The notes beneath the pieces were generated by a model. That model saw only the letters and a program-made list of their open reading frames with translations, searched no databases and was not told where the DNA came from. Shown piece by piece: positions 1 through 10,043 of a DNA stretch of 64,000 nucleotides (its first letter is position 1; each line of letters opens with the position of its first letter). The stretch spans positions 1 to 64,000 of the forward strand of contig CAVZYJ010000018.1 in the NCBI GenBank assembly GCA_963779485.1. The letters are read 5' to 3'. This stretch comes from CAVVJA01 sp963779485 (GTDB taxonomy: Bacteria > Actinomycetota > Actinomycetes > Mycobacteriales > Jatrophihabitantaceae). The translations under genes were made by a program, and so were the position numbers.

Positions 1-565
1 CCGTGCAGGATGCCCCACGGATTGCGGAGCTCGTCGGCGAGGTCGATCTCGACCGTGTGGTCGTCGACCGTGCGGCACGCCGAGCCAGTCCTTCCCACGG
101 GGCACGTCGACCGGCGGTTGCGCGTCGATCCGGAGCGGCCGTTCCCAGCTCGGTGCGCCGTCGGGGCACGAGGATCGCGGACGTGAGCACGCCGTCGCGA
201 CGAGCGCGTCGTGCGCGCCTTCGTCGCATATGCGCACCGGTGACGACGTTGTTGCGGCCGCGCCGCAGCAGCTCGGAGTCGATTCGCAGCGGGCCGACGT
301 GCGCGAGCGCGACGACCCGTGCCGCGAGGTTCGTCGAGACGACCCAACCGTCGGGGAGCGCGGCGAGGCCGCCGCCGAGGCCGCCGACGTTGTCGAGCAT
401 CGTGAGGAGCGCGCCGGTGCGGACGCCACCGTGGGACCGCGCAGGTGCGGCGAACCGGGCGCCCGGCCGACGATGCGCCCCTCGGCCCGGTCGCCGCCTC
501 GCGGGATCGGCGCCCATGTAGCGCGCGACGCCGGCCCGCCGTCTCGTCGTCGCCGAGGCCGTTCA
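1..565 (-). CDS. Double-hotdog acyl-CoA thioesterase B, partial and frame-disrupted
   Basis: Reading the minus strand across frames recovers GVRTGALLTMLDNVGGLGGG followed by a stretch containing STNLAARVVALAHVGPL. This is the PaaI-like hotdog core: the substrate loop, the GG helix, then the strand carrying V-x-x-L-x-V. A second hotdog start (DELRNPWGILHG) appears near the left edge of the window, so the gene runs off the end. Such proteins hydrolyse acyl-CoA thioesters in the cytoplasm. Frame changes occur about every 100 bases, so no intact protein can be read. A start near 565 (MNGLGDD) is likely, directly after the homologous thioesterase upstream, which suggests a tandem duplication in one operon. 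The family is secure; the substrate is unknown. Confidence 0.6.
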
Positions 566-1385
566 TCGAGAGGCTCCCGGGTCGCCACCGCGTGACACGA
601 CGTCATCAGCCGGTTCTCGGCGCCGCCGTCGACGAGCTCGACGCGCCGCGGCCGCGTGGCCGGTGACACGTCGAGCACCTCCGGCACGCGTGCGCACCGG
701 CCCGACGCGGCCGAACCCGAGGTACGTGACCTGGAGGTCGCTGACGACGAGCGGCTCGTTCGTCGCGGCGCGCAACGCCGTCTCGGCCGCGACGTCGGCG
801 ACGGTCGCGACGACCCCGCCCTGCATCGCGCCCATCGAGTTGAGCGACCAGTCGATGACCGGCACGTCGATCGACGCCGCGGTCGCGTCGACGCACGTGC
901 ACGCCCAGCTCGTCGAGCAACGGACGCGCGAGGCGCGAGTCCGGGCGTCGCCATCGTCGACGGGCGGTCGCGCACGCGCGATCTCGGGATTCGTGTCGCG
1001 CCGGGGGAGGACGGCGAAGCTCATCGTGGCGATGCCGACGTCCGGTCGGCTCGTCGACGAGCGCGACCTCGATGACGACCGTCGTCCGTCCCGGCGCGCA
1101 GCACTTCGGCCCGGGCCTCGACGACCGACCCGGGCGCCCGCGCCGACGAGGTGCAACGTCAGATCGGCGGTCGCGATCCAATCCGGGCGGCCGCGCTCGC
1201 GGCCAAGCCGCCGCCGATCACGTCGACGAGGGTGGCGAGCGCGCCCGCGCGCGCGTGTGCCCGAGATCGGTGCACAGCTCGGCGACGACCGGCATCCACG
1301 CGCGGCTCCGGCGGCCGTCGTCGTCGTGGTCGAACGAGAACCGCAGGTCGCGCAGGAGGTGTTCGTCGGGCGGATACGGCGTCAC
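566..1385 (-). CDS. Double-hotdog acyl-CoA thioesterase A, frame-disrupted
   Basis: Two hotdog folds can be pieced together. The first reads AGALATLVDVIGGGLAAS then DWIATADLTLHLVGAGARVG; the second reads DWSLNSMGAMQGGVVATVAD then NEPLVVSDLQVTYLGFG. Tandem-hotdog PaaI-type thioesterases have this layout at about 270 residues, and the span here fits. The start is probably a GTG at 1385 that overlaps the stop of the Rieske gene as GTGA, so the two should be translationally coupled. At least four indels break the frame. Followed by a second thioesterase of the same design. Likely hydrolyses a CoA thioester of a degradation pathway; the substrate cannot be told. Confidence 0.65.
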
Positions 1386-1640
1386 TGCGCTTCGAGCTCG
1401 ACGGCTCCGTCGCGCTCGCGGATCAGCAGCTCGGCACCGACCCTTCGGGTCGACCCGGCCGAACTCGTTGCGCTTGTACGCGTTGCCGTCGCCGTCGAAG
1501 GCCCAGCCGTGGCCCGGGCACACGAGCTCGTCCCCGCGACGTGGCCCTCGGCGAGATCGTGGTCGAGGTGCGGGCAGCACGCGCGGCGCGCTGCGGAGGC
1601 GACCGTCGCGCCGCGCCACACACGAACTGCCTCGCCGTCG
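1382..1640 (-). CDS. Rieske [2Fe-2S] ferredoxin-type protein, frame-disrupted
   Basis: Both cluster-binding boxes of a Rieske domain are visible on the minus strand: CPHLDHDL (Cys-x-His) and CPGHGWAFDGDGNAYKR (Cys-x-x-His), separated by about 16 residues, then a tail LLIRERDGAVELEAQ and a stop at 1382. The domain carries electrons in the cytoplasm to oxygenases or serves as a small ferredoxin. The N-terminal part upstream of about 1640 is not recognisable because of frameshifts. The stop overlaps the start of thioesterase A, so the genes share an operon. The two Cys/His pairs are intact. Confidence 0.65.
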
Positions 1641-2021
1641 ACCTCGACCGCGGATTCGCTCCCGGCACGAGCGCCGCTTCCGGGCTGCGCATTCGAGCTC
1701 CCCGTCGGCCGAGCGTCGCGCACGGAGCGGGCGCACTCGTCGAGCGAGGCGCCCGGGCGACGGCGTCGGCCCGAGCACATGACACAGCAGCGGCGCGTTC
1801 GTGCGCTCGCCGGACGTCGTCGCAGCTGAGCGGCGACGCGGCGCGAGATCGAGCAGCGTCTCGGGATCGCAGCGATCCTCGTCGAGCAGCAGATCGGCGG
1901 GATCGAGACCCGGTCGCGTCCGTGCGATCTCCGAGCGTCACTCTCGGCTGATCCGAGGCTCCACTGGCGCCGCATGCTCGCAGCAGCCCGCGTTCGCGAG
2001 TCAGTTCGCTGCGCACTCGAG
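1641..2021. other. Stretch without a recognised gene
   Basis: This interval lies between the AlgH-like gene and the Rieske domain on the minus strand. It probably encodes the N-terminal part of the Rieske gene or a small extra protein, but indels scramble the frame and I recognise no domain. Confidence 0.3.
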
Positions 2022-2611
2022 TCAGTTCGAAGTCGTGCGTCCTCGGGGAAAGTTGGAGAACAGCGCGAGCGCCCGCGCTGGCGCCGCAGCACGTCGCGCC
2101 ACAGGCGGCCGGGCGCCGGACGAACGGATCGCCGGGGAGCAGGTCGACGACGAACCAGGCGCCCTGCTCGAGCTCGCTTCGAGCTGGCCGGGCGCCCAGC
2201 CCGCGTACCCGCGAACACGCGCAGCGACTCGAGCGAGACGCCGATGTCGAGCGGATCGTCGGCGAGGTCGATGGTGCCGAGGTCGTCGAGGATCTGCACG
2301 AATCGGCGGCGAAGCGCTCGGACGGCGAACCGCCGACGATCGGACGCGGCGCGTGCGAGTCACGTGCGAGCGCGATGACCGCGTCGGTCGCCACGGGCCC
2401 GCCCACGAAGACGACGGCCGGGCGACGCGACCAGGCGCCACTCGGGGAACACGTCGTCGAGCGTCGTCTCGCTCGGGCGATTCAGCACGATGCCGAACGC
2501 GCCGTCGTCGCCGTGCTCGAGCATCAGCACGACGGTGCGGTCGAAGTTGGGATCGACGAGGGGCGGTGCCGCGACGAGCAGCCGTCCGCGGAGCGATCTC
2601 GGCTGCTCCAT
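2022..2611 (-). CDS. YqgE/AlgH family protein (UPF0301), frame-disrupted
   Basis: The N-terminus reads GRLLVAAPPLVDPNFDRTVV then LEHGDDGAFGIVLNRPSE, which is the family signature. Later pieces in other frames read GGPVATDAVIALAR, YAGWAPGQLE and a final LFSNFPEDARL, all in the family's order, giving a full length of about 185-195 residues. The function of AlgH/YqgE proteins is not firmly established. The ATG at 2611 immediately precedes the conserved segment and is the likely start. Three or more indels break the gene. It is divergent from the FAD-linked oxidase that begins at 2672. Confidence 0.75.
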
Positions 2612-2671
2612 GCGCACGATCTTCGCGCGTCGGGCCGGGCGTCGGCGGTCGGACCGTAGCATCGCGCGACG

Positions 2672-4075
2672 ATGAGCGTCTCGTCCGGTCTGCTCGCGTC
2701 TGCGCGACGCGGTCGGGCCCACCCACGTGCGCACCGATCCCGATGTCGTCGCCGCGAACGTCGTCGACTGGACGGGACGGTTCCGCGGCGCGACGCCGCG
2801 GTCGTGCGCCCGGGACCGTCGACGAGGTCGCGGCCGTCCTCCGCGCTGTGCAACGACGCACCGCGCCCGGTCGTTGCCCCAGGGCGGCAACACCGGACTC
2901 GTCGGCGGCTCGGTGCCGCTGCACGGCGAGCTCGTGCTCGACCTCCGCCGGCTCGACGCGATCGGGACGGTCGACGCGCGCACCGGCCAGGTCACCGCGC
3001 AGGCCGGCGTGACGCTGGCGCGACTGCAGACGCACGCGCGCCGCGGCGGGTTGGCAGTACGGCGTCGATCTCGGCGCGCGCGACGTCGCGACGGTCGGCG
3101 GGACGATCGCGACCAACGCGGGCGGTGTGCACGTGTTGCGCTACGGACCGACGCGCCGCCAGCTCGTCGGCATCGAGGCGGTGCTGGCCGACGGTCGTGT
3201 GATCCGCCGGCTCGACGGTCTCGAGAAGGACAACTCCGGCTTCGACCTCGGCCGGCCTGCTGTGCGGCAGCGAGGGGACGCTCGCGGTCGTCACCGCCGC
3301 GCGGCTGCGCCTGCACGCCGCCGCACCGCGTTGCACGGTCGTCGCGCTGCTGCGCGTTCGACGACATCGACGCCGCGCTCGACGCGGTCGGCGACGCTGC
3401 GGCGCGAGCTCGACTGCGTGCAACGCGATCGAGCTGTTCTTCGACGACGGTCTCGATCTCGTGTGCGACCGGCTCGGGCTCGCGCGTCCGTTCGCGCGAC
3501 CGGCACGCGGCGTACGTGCTCGTCGAGGCGGCCGCGCAACACCGACCCGACCGACGCCCTCGGCGCGCGCGGTCGGCGCTGTGCGTCGGCGTCGCCGATG
3601 TCGCGGTCGCGACCGACGACGGCCACGGCCCGGGCGCTCTGGCGCTACCGCGAGGCGCACACCGGAGGCGATCAACCTCGAGGGCACGCCGCTCAAGCTC
3701 GACGTGTCGCTCCCGGCCGATCGGCTCGGCGAGTTCATCCACGCGCGTCCCGCGACGCGTGTGCCGCGTCGCGCCCGACGCGTCGGTGTGGATGTTCGGC
3801 CATGCCGGCGACGGGAACGTGCACGTCAACGTGACGGGCGTGCCGCTCGACGACGAGCGGCGTCACCGGAGCAGTGTTCGAGCTCGTCGCCGCGTCTGCA
3901 CGGCTCGATCAGCGCCGAGCACGGCATCGGAACCGCCAAGCGTCGCGTACCTGCATCTGGTTCGCAGCGCGGTCGAGATCGCGACCTACCGCGCGATCAA
4001 ACGCGCACTCGACCCGGCCGGGATCTTGAATCCGCACGTCTGCTGCTGCCGCGACGAGCGCGCCCAACGACGCTT
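2672..4075 (+). CDS. FAD-linked oxidase (glycolate oxidase GlcD / D-lactate dehydrogenase type), frame-disrupted
   Basis: A PCMH-type FAD-binding domain is followed by the FAD-oxidase C-terminal domain. Visible motifs are LPQGGNTGLVGGSVPLHGE, GGTIATNAGGVHVLRYG, EKDNSGFDL and a glycine-rich LLCGSEGTLAVVTAA. The C-terminal part shows MFGHAGDGNVHVNV and ISAEHGIGTAKR, with the metal/substrate histidines, then RAIKRALDPAGILNPH. This order and the length of about 460 residues match FAD-dependent 2-hydroxyacid dehydrogenases. The frame shifts at least ten times. The substrate cannot be decided; D-lactate and D-2-hydroxyglutarate enzymes share these motifs. Confidence 0.8.
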
Positions 4076-4225
4076 CCGGAACGCGTTGACATCCGCTCGA
4101 CAGTCCGGCAAGACTGTCGGCCGTTTGTCGCATCGGCGCGCGGCGCCCGCGCGGGTGTGGCTGGCTCGGGTCGTCGCTCGGTCGGACCGCCCGCCGCCGC
4201 CCGGCGACCCGAGCCCTCTCGCTCG

Positions 4226-4842
4226 TCACGCGCAGCGAGCGGTTCGGCGCGCGCGCGCGGGATCGTGTTCGGGCAGGTAGTCCTGCGCCCACGTCATGCG
4301 TTTCCAGTCGGGGATCGGCGCTTCGACGTGTCGGCTTCGGCACGAACTTCGAACGTTCGACGAGCTGCATCTTGTGGATGTAGCGCGAGCAGTTCGGGAA
4401 GACCTGCGTGGTGCGGACGCGCACGACGAGCGTCGGCGCCGGTCATCTCGGCGACGAGCGGATCGTCGGGGTCGACGCGTCGCGACGCCGTTGACGCGCA
4501 CGCGGTTCGGCTGCTCGAAGTCGATGAACAGCATGCCGACGTTGGCGTGCGCGCGGATGTTGCCGAGCGACAGGAACATCCCGTTGCCGTCGTAGACCGG
4601 GAACGCGAGCGTGCGCTCGTCGACGACGCGCACGAAACCCGGGTCACCGCCCTTGTACGAGCACTGCGGGTTGCCCGTCGGCGTCGCACGTCGCGAGGAA
4701 GAACATGTCGCGCGACTCGATGAACGCCTTCGTGTTGTCGTCGATGCGTGTCGCTCACGAGCAGCTCGTCGATCCGATCGGCGACCCGGCGCGTGTCGAA
4801 CCGGTCCTGCCAGTAGCGGTGGTCGTCGTTGAAGGTGCTCAC
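4226..4842 (-). CDS. Pyridoxamine 5'-phosphate oxidase-fold flavoprotein, frame-disrupted
   Basis: Across frames the minus strand reads FNDDHRYWQDRFDTRRVADR, then ATCDADGNPQCSYKGGDPGF, GNGMFLSLGNIRAHANVGML and FIDFEQPNRVRVNGVA. These are the split-barrel strands that bind FMN or F420 in PPOX-type proteins. The tail contains FPNCSRYIHKMQ and WKRMTWAQDYLPEHD. The GTG at 4842 precedes STFNDDH and is the likely start. At least four indels are present. These proteins reduce or oxidise small substrates with FMN; the substrate is not predictable here. Confidence 0.7.
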
Positions 4843-4874
4843 GCCGCCATCGTCGCGCGCGGCGCGGAACGGGC

Positions 4875-5274
4875 TCAGCGCAGCTCGTAGACCGGGTTGA
4901 CGATCGCGAGGCGGCCGTGGTGGTCGATCGCCATGCCTTCGACGGTGACCGTGCGCGCCGATCGCGATGCCCTCGATCTGGCGGCGACCGAAGAACACGA
5001 CCGACACCCCGCCGGTCTCGTCGACCAGCGTGCACTCGAGGCTCGGGCTGCCCGCCGAGCGGCTCGACCCGGATCGCCTGGATCCGGCCGTGCACCTTGA
5101 CGCTGCTGGCGGCAGCGGCACGCTCGCCGATCGGCGTCGTGCCGGGCGGCCGCACGATCGTCACGGTGTCGGCGAGCGTCTTGCTGGCGAGCCTTGGCCT
5201 TGCCGTTGCCCGTTGCCGTCGCCGTTGCCGTTGCCGTTGCCGTTCGCGTCCGGCGCGGTCTGCGCGTCGGTCAA
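4875..5274 (-). CDS. OB-fold nucleic-acid-binding protein, frame-disrupted
   Basis: The core reads VKVHGRIQAIRVEPLGGSPS then LECTLVDETGGVSVVFFG, RRQIEGIAIGARV and IVNPVYELR before a stop at 4875. This is the compact OB fold of an actinobacterial protein usually found near transporter genes. The N-terminus is an Asn-Gly repeat linker (about residues 8-20) encoded by a hexanucleotide run. A TTG at 5274 overlaps the stop of the APC transporter (TTGA) and is a plausible start. One or two indels separate the linker from the fold. The role is unknown; the fold suggests RNA or DNA binding. Confidence 0.6.
5201..5246. repeat. Hexanucleotide simple repeat (GCCGTT)n
   Basis: Seven or so imperfect GCCGTT units lie in tandem. 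On the minus strand they encode alternating Asn and Gly (with one Asp) at the start of the OB-fold protein. Slippage here could change linker length or frame. Confidence 0.7.
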
Positions 5275-7294
5275 CCGAGATCGTCGCCGCGGTCGTCGAA
5301 GTGGAACGGCACGATCGTGACGTTCGCGTGCGGGAGCCGCGAGATCTCGCGCGAGAGCGACTCGGCGGTCTGGTCGTGCAGGATGCGGTGCCACGCGCCG
5401 TTGAACTTGCGCTCGGGGAGCAGCACGCACACCTCGGAGTCGCCCGATGCTCAGCTCGTGCGCGACCGTCTCGACCGCCGAGCGCGTCGAGGCGGCGGTC
5501 GGGGCAGTCGATCAGCTCGAGGCCGAGGTTCGTCGAGCCCGTGCTCGCGCCACTCGGCGGCGAGCTCGTCGGCGTGGTGCTGGTCGATCACGAAGTGCAC
5601 GGCGCGGAGCTCGTCGGGCCGCAGCGTGCGGCCGAACTGCATCGCCCGGGCGACCGCGAGGTCGAGCCGGTCGACGAACACCATCACGACGAGCCGCTTG
5701 CGCACCGGCGCGGCGACCGCCTTCGGCACGTCGTGCGCGAGCGCGTCGTCCTCGGTCTCGTACTGCTTGGCGAGGCGCACGAGGAAGAAGACCATGATCG
5801 GCACGAAGATGACGATGACCCACGCGCCGTGCGTGAACTTGAAGACCGCGATGACGACGTCGACGACGAGCGACAGGATCGCGCCGATGCCGTTGACGAA
5901 CAGGCCCCACCGCCAGCCCTGCTCCTTCTCGCGGATGTGGTGCTTGGCCATGCCGGCCTGCGAGAGCGTGAACGACGTGAACACGCCGATCGCGTAGAGC
6001 GGGATGAGCCGGTCGACCTTGGCGTCGGTGACGATCAGCAGCACGATGCGCGGCGACCGCGAGGAAGATGATGCCGTTCGAGAACACGAGGCGGTGGCCC
6101 GCGCTTGGTGAGCTGGCGGGGCATGAAGTTGTCGCCGGCGTGGAACGACGCGAGCCGGGGGAAGTCGGCGAAGCTCGTGTTCGCCGCGAGCACGAGGATG
6201 AGCATCGTGCCGGCCTGCAGGCAGTAGAAGAGGATGTTGCCGACGAGCGCCGCCGCCGTAGGCGAACTTGCCGATCTGCGAGATGACCGTCGGCGTGCCG
6301 CTGAGTGAACGGCGCGACGTGCATCTTGGCGTCCATGATCGACAGGCCGAGGAACATCACGCCGAGCAGCGAGCCCATGATCACGAGCGTCGTCGCGTGC
6401 GTTCTTCCACTCCGGCTTGCTTGAACGCGGGCACGCCGTTCGAGATCGCCTCGACGCCGGTGACCGCCGCGCCGCCCGACGCGAACGACGTGCAGGACGA
6501 CGTGCGAGCGCGGCGCCCGACGAGCAGCCCGTTGCCCTGCGTGCCGAAGGGCATGACCCCGGTCGGCGTCGCGTGGTAGTTGGCGCTGGGCGAGGCCGCC
6601 GTGCATCGCCTTGAACACGCCGACGCCGAGCAGGATCGCCATGTTGACGATGAAGAAGTAGGTCGGGACCGCGAAGAGCTTCCCCGACTCGCGCACGCCG
6701 CGCAGGTTGCCGTACGCGATCACGACGACGAACAGCGATCGAGATCGGCAGGATCCACGGCTCGAACACCGGGAACGCCGACGCCAGCGCGGCGGTGCCG
6801 GCCGCGACCGACACCGAAACGGTGAGCACGTAGTCGGTGAGCAGCGCGACGCCGGCGACCTGCGCGGGCAGGAGGCCGAAGTTGTCGCGCGTGACCATGT
6901 ACGCGCCACCGGCCGTCGGGTAGGCCTTGATCGTCTGGCGGTACGAGAGGATCAAGAAGAACGAGGACGACGAGCAGCGCGATCGTGATCGGCACGACGA
7001 GCGCGAACGCGCCCAGCGCCGATCGACCGGGATGAGGACGCGCAGCATCTCCTCGGTCGCGTACGCCGACGACGACAGGTTGTCGGAGGCGAACACCGCC
7101 AGCGCGGTGGGCTTGCCCAGGCGCTCGTGCTCGAGTTGCTCGGTGTGCAGCGGCGGCCCGAGCAGCTTGTTCTTCAGCCGGTAGCCGCGCGTGTCGGGCG
7201 GAAGCTCCACGCCGGGCACCGTCGGCGGTACGGGTTGGGTGATGATCGGCGTCGGCTCGGTGGTCGGCGCCGCGGGAGCCGGCTCGGTCAGCAT
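5271..7294 (-). CDS. APC-superfamily permease (amino acid/polyamine-type), frame-disrupted
   Basis: The N-terminus (YRLKNKLLGPPLHTEQLEHE) is cytoplasmic and precedes ALAVFASDNLSSSAYATEEM, the first APC helix with its unwound segment. A run of hydrophobic helices follows, including PTAGGAYMVTRDNFG and YVLTVSVSVAAGTAALASAF, then a soluble tail containing VVMVFVDRLDLAVARAMQFG. That transporter-plus-tail design of about 670 residues is typical of actinobacterial APC permeases that sit beside OB-fold proteins. Around six indels interrupt the frame. Substrate unknown. A Pro/Thr-rich N-terminal extension (PAPAAPTTEPTP) is visible. Confidence 0.75.
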
Positions 7295-7411
7295 TGGTAA
7301 TAGGAAACCGTCGTGGCGCGCGGTGTGCCACCACCGGCGGCATCAAGAAGGCATCAAATCCGGGTTGAGGCGCCAGTGGAGGGCGGAAAACGACCCCTCA
7401 CTGGCGCCTCG

Positions 7412-8050
7412 TCAACGGTCGAGGCCGACCATCGCCCGGAACTCGTCGGTGGTGTTTACGTGCGGGAACGGATCCGTCGGAGACCGGCAGGAGAGCGCCC
7501 GGCAGATCGGCTCCCAACCGTCGCCTGGTTGCCAGTCGACGAGCCGGTCAGCCGGCACCGCCGCGCGGACCGTCTCGTTGTGCTGTTCGTACACGCGCTT
7601 GGCCTCGGTCTCGTCGTTCCACTTCGGCGTGAACTTGTTCGAGAGCATCGTCTTCGCCATCTTCATCTGCGCTTGCATTGCGGGGTCCGGCGGCGCCTCG
7701 TGGCGCGAGATCTCGAAGATCGTCGCGTTGGCGCTCTTCCACCACGTGTCGGCACTCGATCGTGTCGAGAGCAACACCACCGCGTCGGGATACTTCTCCG
7801 AGAGCGCGCGCCAGTATGCCGACAGCGGGCCAGTCGACGGCGGCGGTGTATCCCTGCATCAACCGCAGTCGACGGGCTTGCCGTCGACCGCGTCCTGCCA
7901 ATACACGGGATGAAGGTGGGGATTTCCGAGGACCTCCAACATGGTGGCAGGGCGCACCGAGCGTTGCTCGAGCGGACCTTAACGAGTGGGTTCCCGTGCG
8001 GCCCAGTCCGGCCCCAACGAACGCGCGGCAATGTCATTTCTGTCCCTCCC
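7412..8050 (-). CDS. Sulfotransferase family protein, frame-disrupted
   Basis: The PAPS-binding P-loop reads GAGLGRTGTHSLKVALEQ, followed by VLEVLGNPHLHPVYWQDAVD, LMQGYTAAVDWPA and LSTRSSADTWWKSANATIFE. The tail reads HNETVRAAVPADRLVDWQPG then DPFPHVNTTDEFRAM. This is the actinobacterial sulfotransferase family that transfers sulfate from PAPS to an unknown acceptor. Expected length is about 210 residues, matching the span. Three or more frameshifts are present, one of them close to 7,810. No partner genes suggest an acceptor. Confidence 0.75.
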
Positions 8051-8149
8051 GGTACGGCTGCCGGATGTCTACCGGACGGAATAGTGTCCGTCCCCGTGGG
8101 CCGGCTGTTGATGACATTCCTGGGGCGTGTCTCGTCGCGCGGGTGGCGG

Positions 8150-8400
8150 CGTGTCGAGCTCGAGTCACTCGGGACGCGACGCGCTCGGTGGCGCCCGCGA
8201 CCCGACCCCGGGCTTCGACGTCAAGGTCGTGTCGTCGCGCCCCGACGTCGACCAGGCGGCACCGCGCTGCTCTCGATCTCGGGGGGCGGCACCGGAGCGC
8301 CGACGGTGAACGTGCACGGGCGCGCGGTTACAGGTTGCTCCCTGAAAAGTTGGTGGGTCGTCGCGGGCACTCCCGGAGGTGCGGCGACGCTCTCCGTGCA
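8150..8400 (+). pseudogene. N-terminal fragment resembling DUF6351 proteins, cut by seam
   Basis: Joining frames gives FDVKVVSSRPDV, GGTALLSISGGGTGAPTVNV and HGRAVT. This resembles the start of the secreted DUF6351 family, where a short V-K-V-x-S-S/N-R motif precedes a Gly-Gly-Asp/Thr-Ala-Leu segment. The similarity is recalled by eye and is weak. The reading ends at about 8,400, where the sequence switches to an unrelated genome segment. Confidence 0.35.
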
Positions 8401-8415
8401 GCGGGGCGCGGTTTG
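8395..8415. other. Seam between segment 1 and segment 2
   Basis: To the left, indel-riddled high-GC DNA encodes a plus-strand secreted-protein fragment. To the right, clean lower-GC DNA encodes the minus-strand TPP enzyme, whose homology stops after FASGKP at about 8,409. The last 27 codons of that open frame are antisense to segment 1 and not TPP-like. No inverted repeats, transposase or attachment site mark the border. Confidence 0.7.
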
Positions 8416-9989
8416 CCAGAGGCAAACGCCCGCTCCAGCGCCGGGCGAATGTCCTGCGGGCGCTCCACCATCTCGCCGTAACCGCCCAGCGCCTCTACCA
8501 TGCGGTCATAGCGAATCTTCGGAGCCAGATCAGCGGCCGTGCTGTGGCCGAGCGCGTCTTTCTGGGGATGCTTGATCTGCGCCCACTGGCCGTCGTTGCC
8601 AATCACCGAAACCACCGGCAAGTTATGACGAGCCATCGTCTCGAACTCCATGCCATTCAGCCCAAACGCGCCGTCCCCGTGCAGAATCAGCACCTGCTTA
8701 TCCGGCTTGGCTATCTTGGCCGCCAGCGCGTAGCCCGTGCCCACGCCCAGGCAGCCCATCGGGCCGGGGTCGAGCCATTGGCCTGGCCCATACATCTGGA
8801 TGACCCGCCCGCCGAAGCTGACAATATCGCCGCCGTCGCCGACAACAATCGCGTCGCGGTCCAGAAAATCGCGAATCTCGGCGCAGAGGCGCATCGGATG
8901 AATCGGCGTCTGATCGGAGTGCAGCAAGGCTTCATCGGCCTGCTGCTTCTTTTCCTCATCCTGGCGCACCAATCCCAGCCAGTCATCGTGGCAAAGCGGC
9001 TTCTCCAGCGCATCCACCAACTGGCTCATCACCGCGCCCACGTCCCCGGCCAGGCCAACGGTGGCCCCGTGGTTCACGCCAATATCTTCGGCAGCCACAT
9101 CCAGCCAGATGATCTTGGCCTGTTCGGGAATCAGTGGGGCTTCGCCAAAGTTCAGCCGGAAATCCAGCTTGGTGCCCACCAGCACAATCGTATCCGCCTC
9201 GCTCAGCGCAGTGCGCCGTGCCAGCGAGAAGAAGAGCGGATGATCGGGCGGCAGGCTGCCGCGTCCGCCACCGTTGAGGAAGACCGGCGCTTGCACGCGC
9301 TCGGCAAAGGCGCGCAGTTCGGCGGCGGCATCGCACCACCAGATGGCAGTGCCCGCCATAATCACCGGGCGCTCGGCCTTGCGCAGCAACTCGGCGGCCT
9401 GCTCCACCAGCTTGGGATCGCCGGGCTGTTTGCCCTCGGTGCGATAGCCTTCGCCCAGATGCGTCGCCTGAGCATCAGGGATGATGTTGCTCAGCACATC
9501 CATCGGGCATTCCAGAAAGACCGGGCCGCGCCTGCCGCTGGTCGCCTGGCGATAGGCAAAGCCCGTATACTCCTCCAGCCGATTCGTCTCGACCACGGTG
9601 CGCGCCCACTTGGTAATCGGGCGCACCAGTTCAATCGCGCCCATCTCTTGCAGCGCGCCACGGTCCCACTGCTTGACCGGCGCAGCGCCCCCAAAAACCA
9701 GCATGGGGCTGCCCGCCAGATACGCATTTGCCAGCCCGGTCACACCATCGGTCACGCCCGGCCCAGCCGTCAGCAGCGCCACGCCTGGCTTGCGTGTCAC
9801 CTTGGCCCAGCCCTCGGCGGCATGTACCGCCGCCTGCTCGTGGCGGGTATCCATCACCCGGATACCCTCGCGCAGGCAGCCGTCATAGATGGGGGCAATA
9901 TGCCCGCCGCTGAGCGTAAAAACCACTTCCACGCCCTCGCGCTTGAGTGCGCGGGCAATCAGCCAGCCGCCGAGAACAATGTCCTGCAT
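8409..9989 (-). CDS. Thiamine-diphosphate-dependent enzyme (acetolactate synthase-like), 3' end replaced
   Basis: The three TPP-enzyme domains are in order. The N-terminal PYR domain has the catalytic Glu in DTRHEQAAVHAAEGWAKVTR, then GVALLTAGPGVTDGVTGLAN. The central domain contains RPVIMAGTAIWWCDAAAELR. The C-terminal PP domain has the ThDP motif GDGAFGLNGMEFETMARHN ending in GNDGQW. About 526 residues are homologous; the family normally ends about 20 residues after FASGKP, and that tail is missing at the seam. The closest type is acetolactate synthase-like or 2-hydroxyacyl-CoA/oxalyl-CoA lyase, which cannot be separated here. The open frame continues to 8,328 only through foreign sequence. 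A GGAGG lies 11 bases before the ATG. Confidence 0.85.
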
Positions 9990-10043
9990 CGAGTCATTTC
10001 CCTCCGGGGAAGGGCTTGAAAGCGCCCATTGAGTCTGGGGCGC

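Noticed and set aside
5194..5997. Long plus-strand frames across the APC transporter
   Set aside because: They are low-complexity shadows of the minus-strand transporter, whose helices are clear.
8379..10019. A 546-codon open frame on the plus strand opposite the TPP enzyme
   Set aside because: It is antisense to a gene with complete TPP-enzyme motifs, has no domain of its own, and such frames are common opposite high-GC genes.
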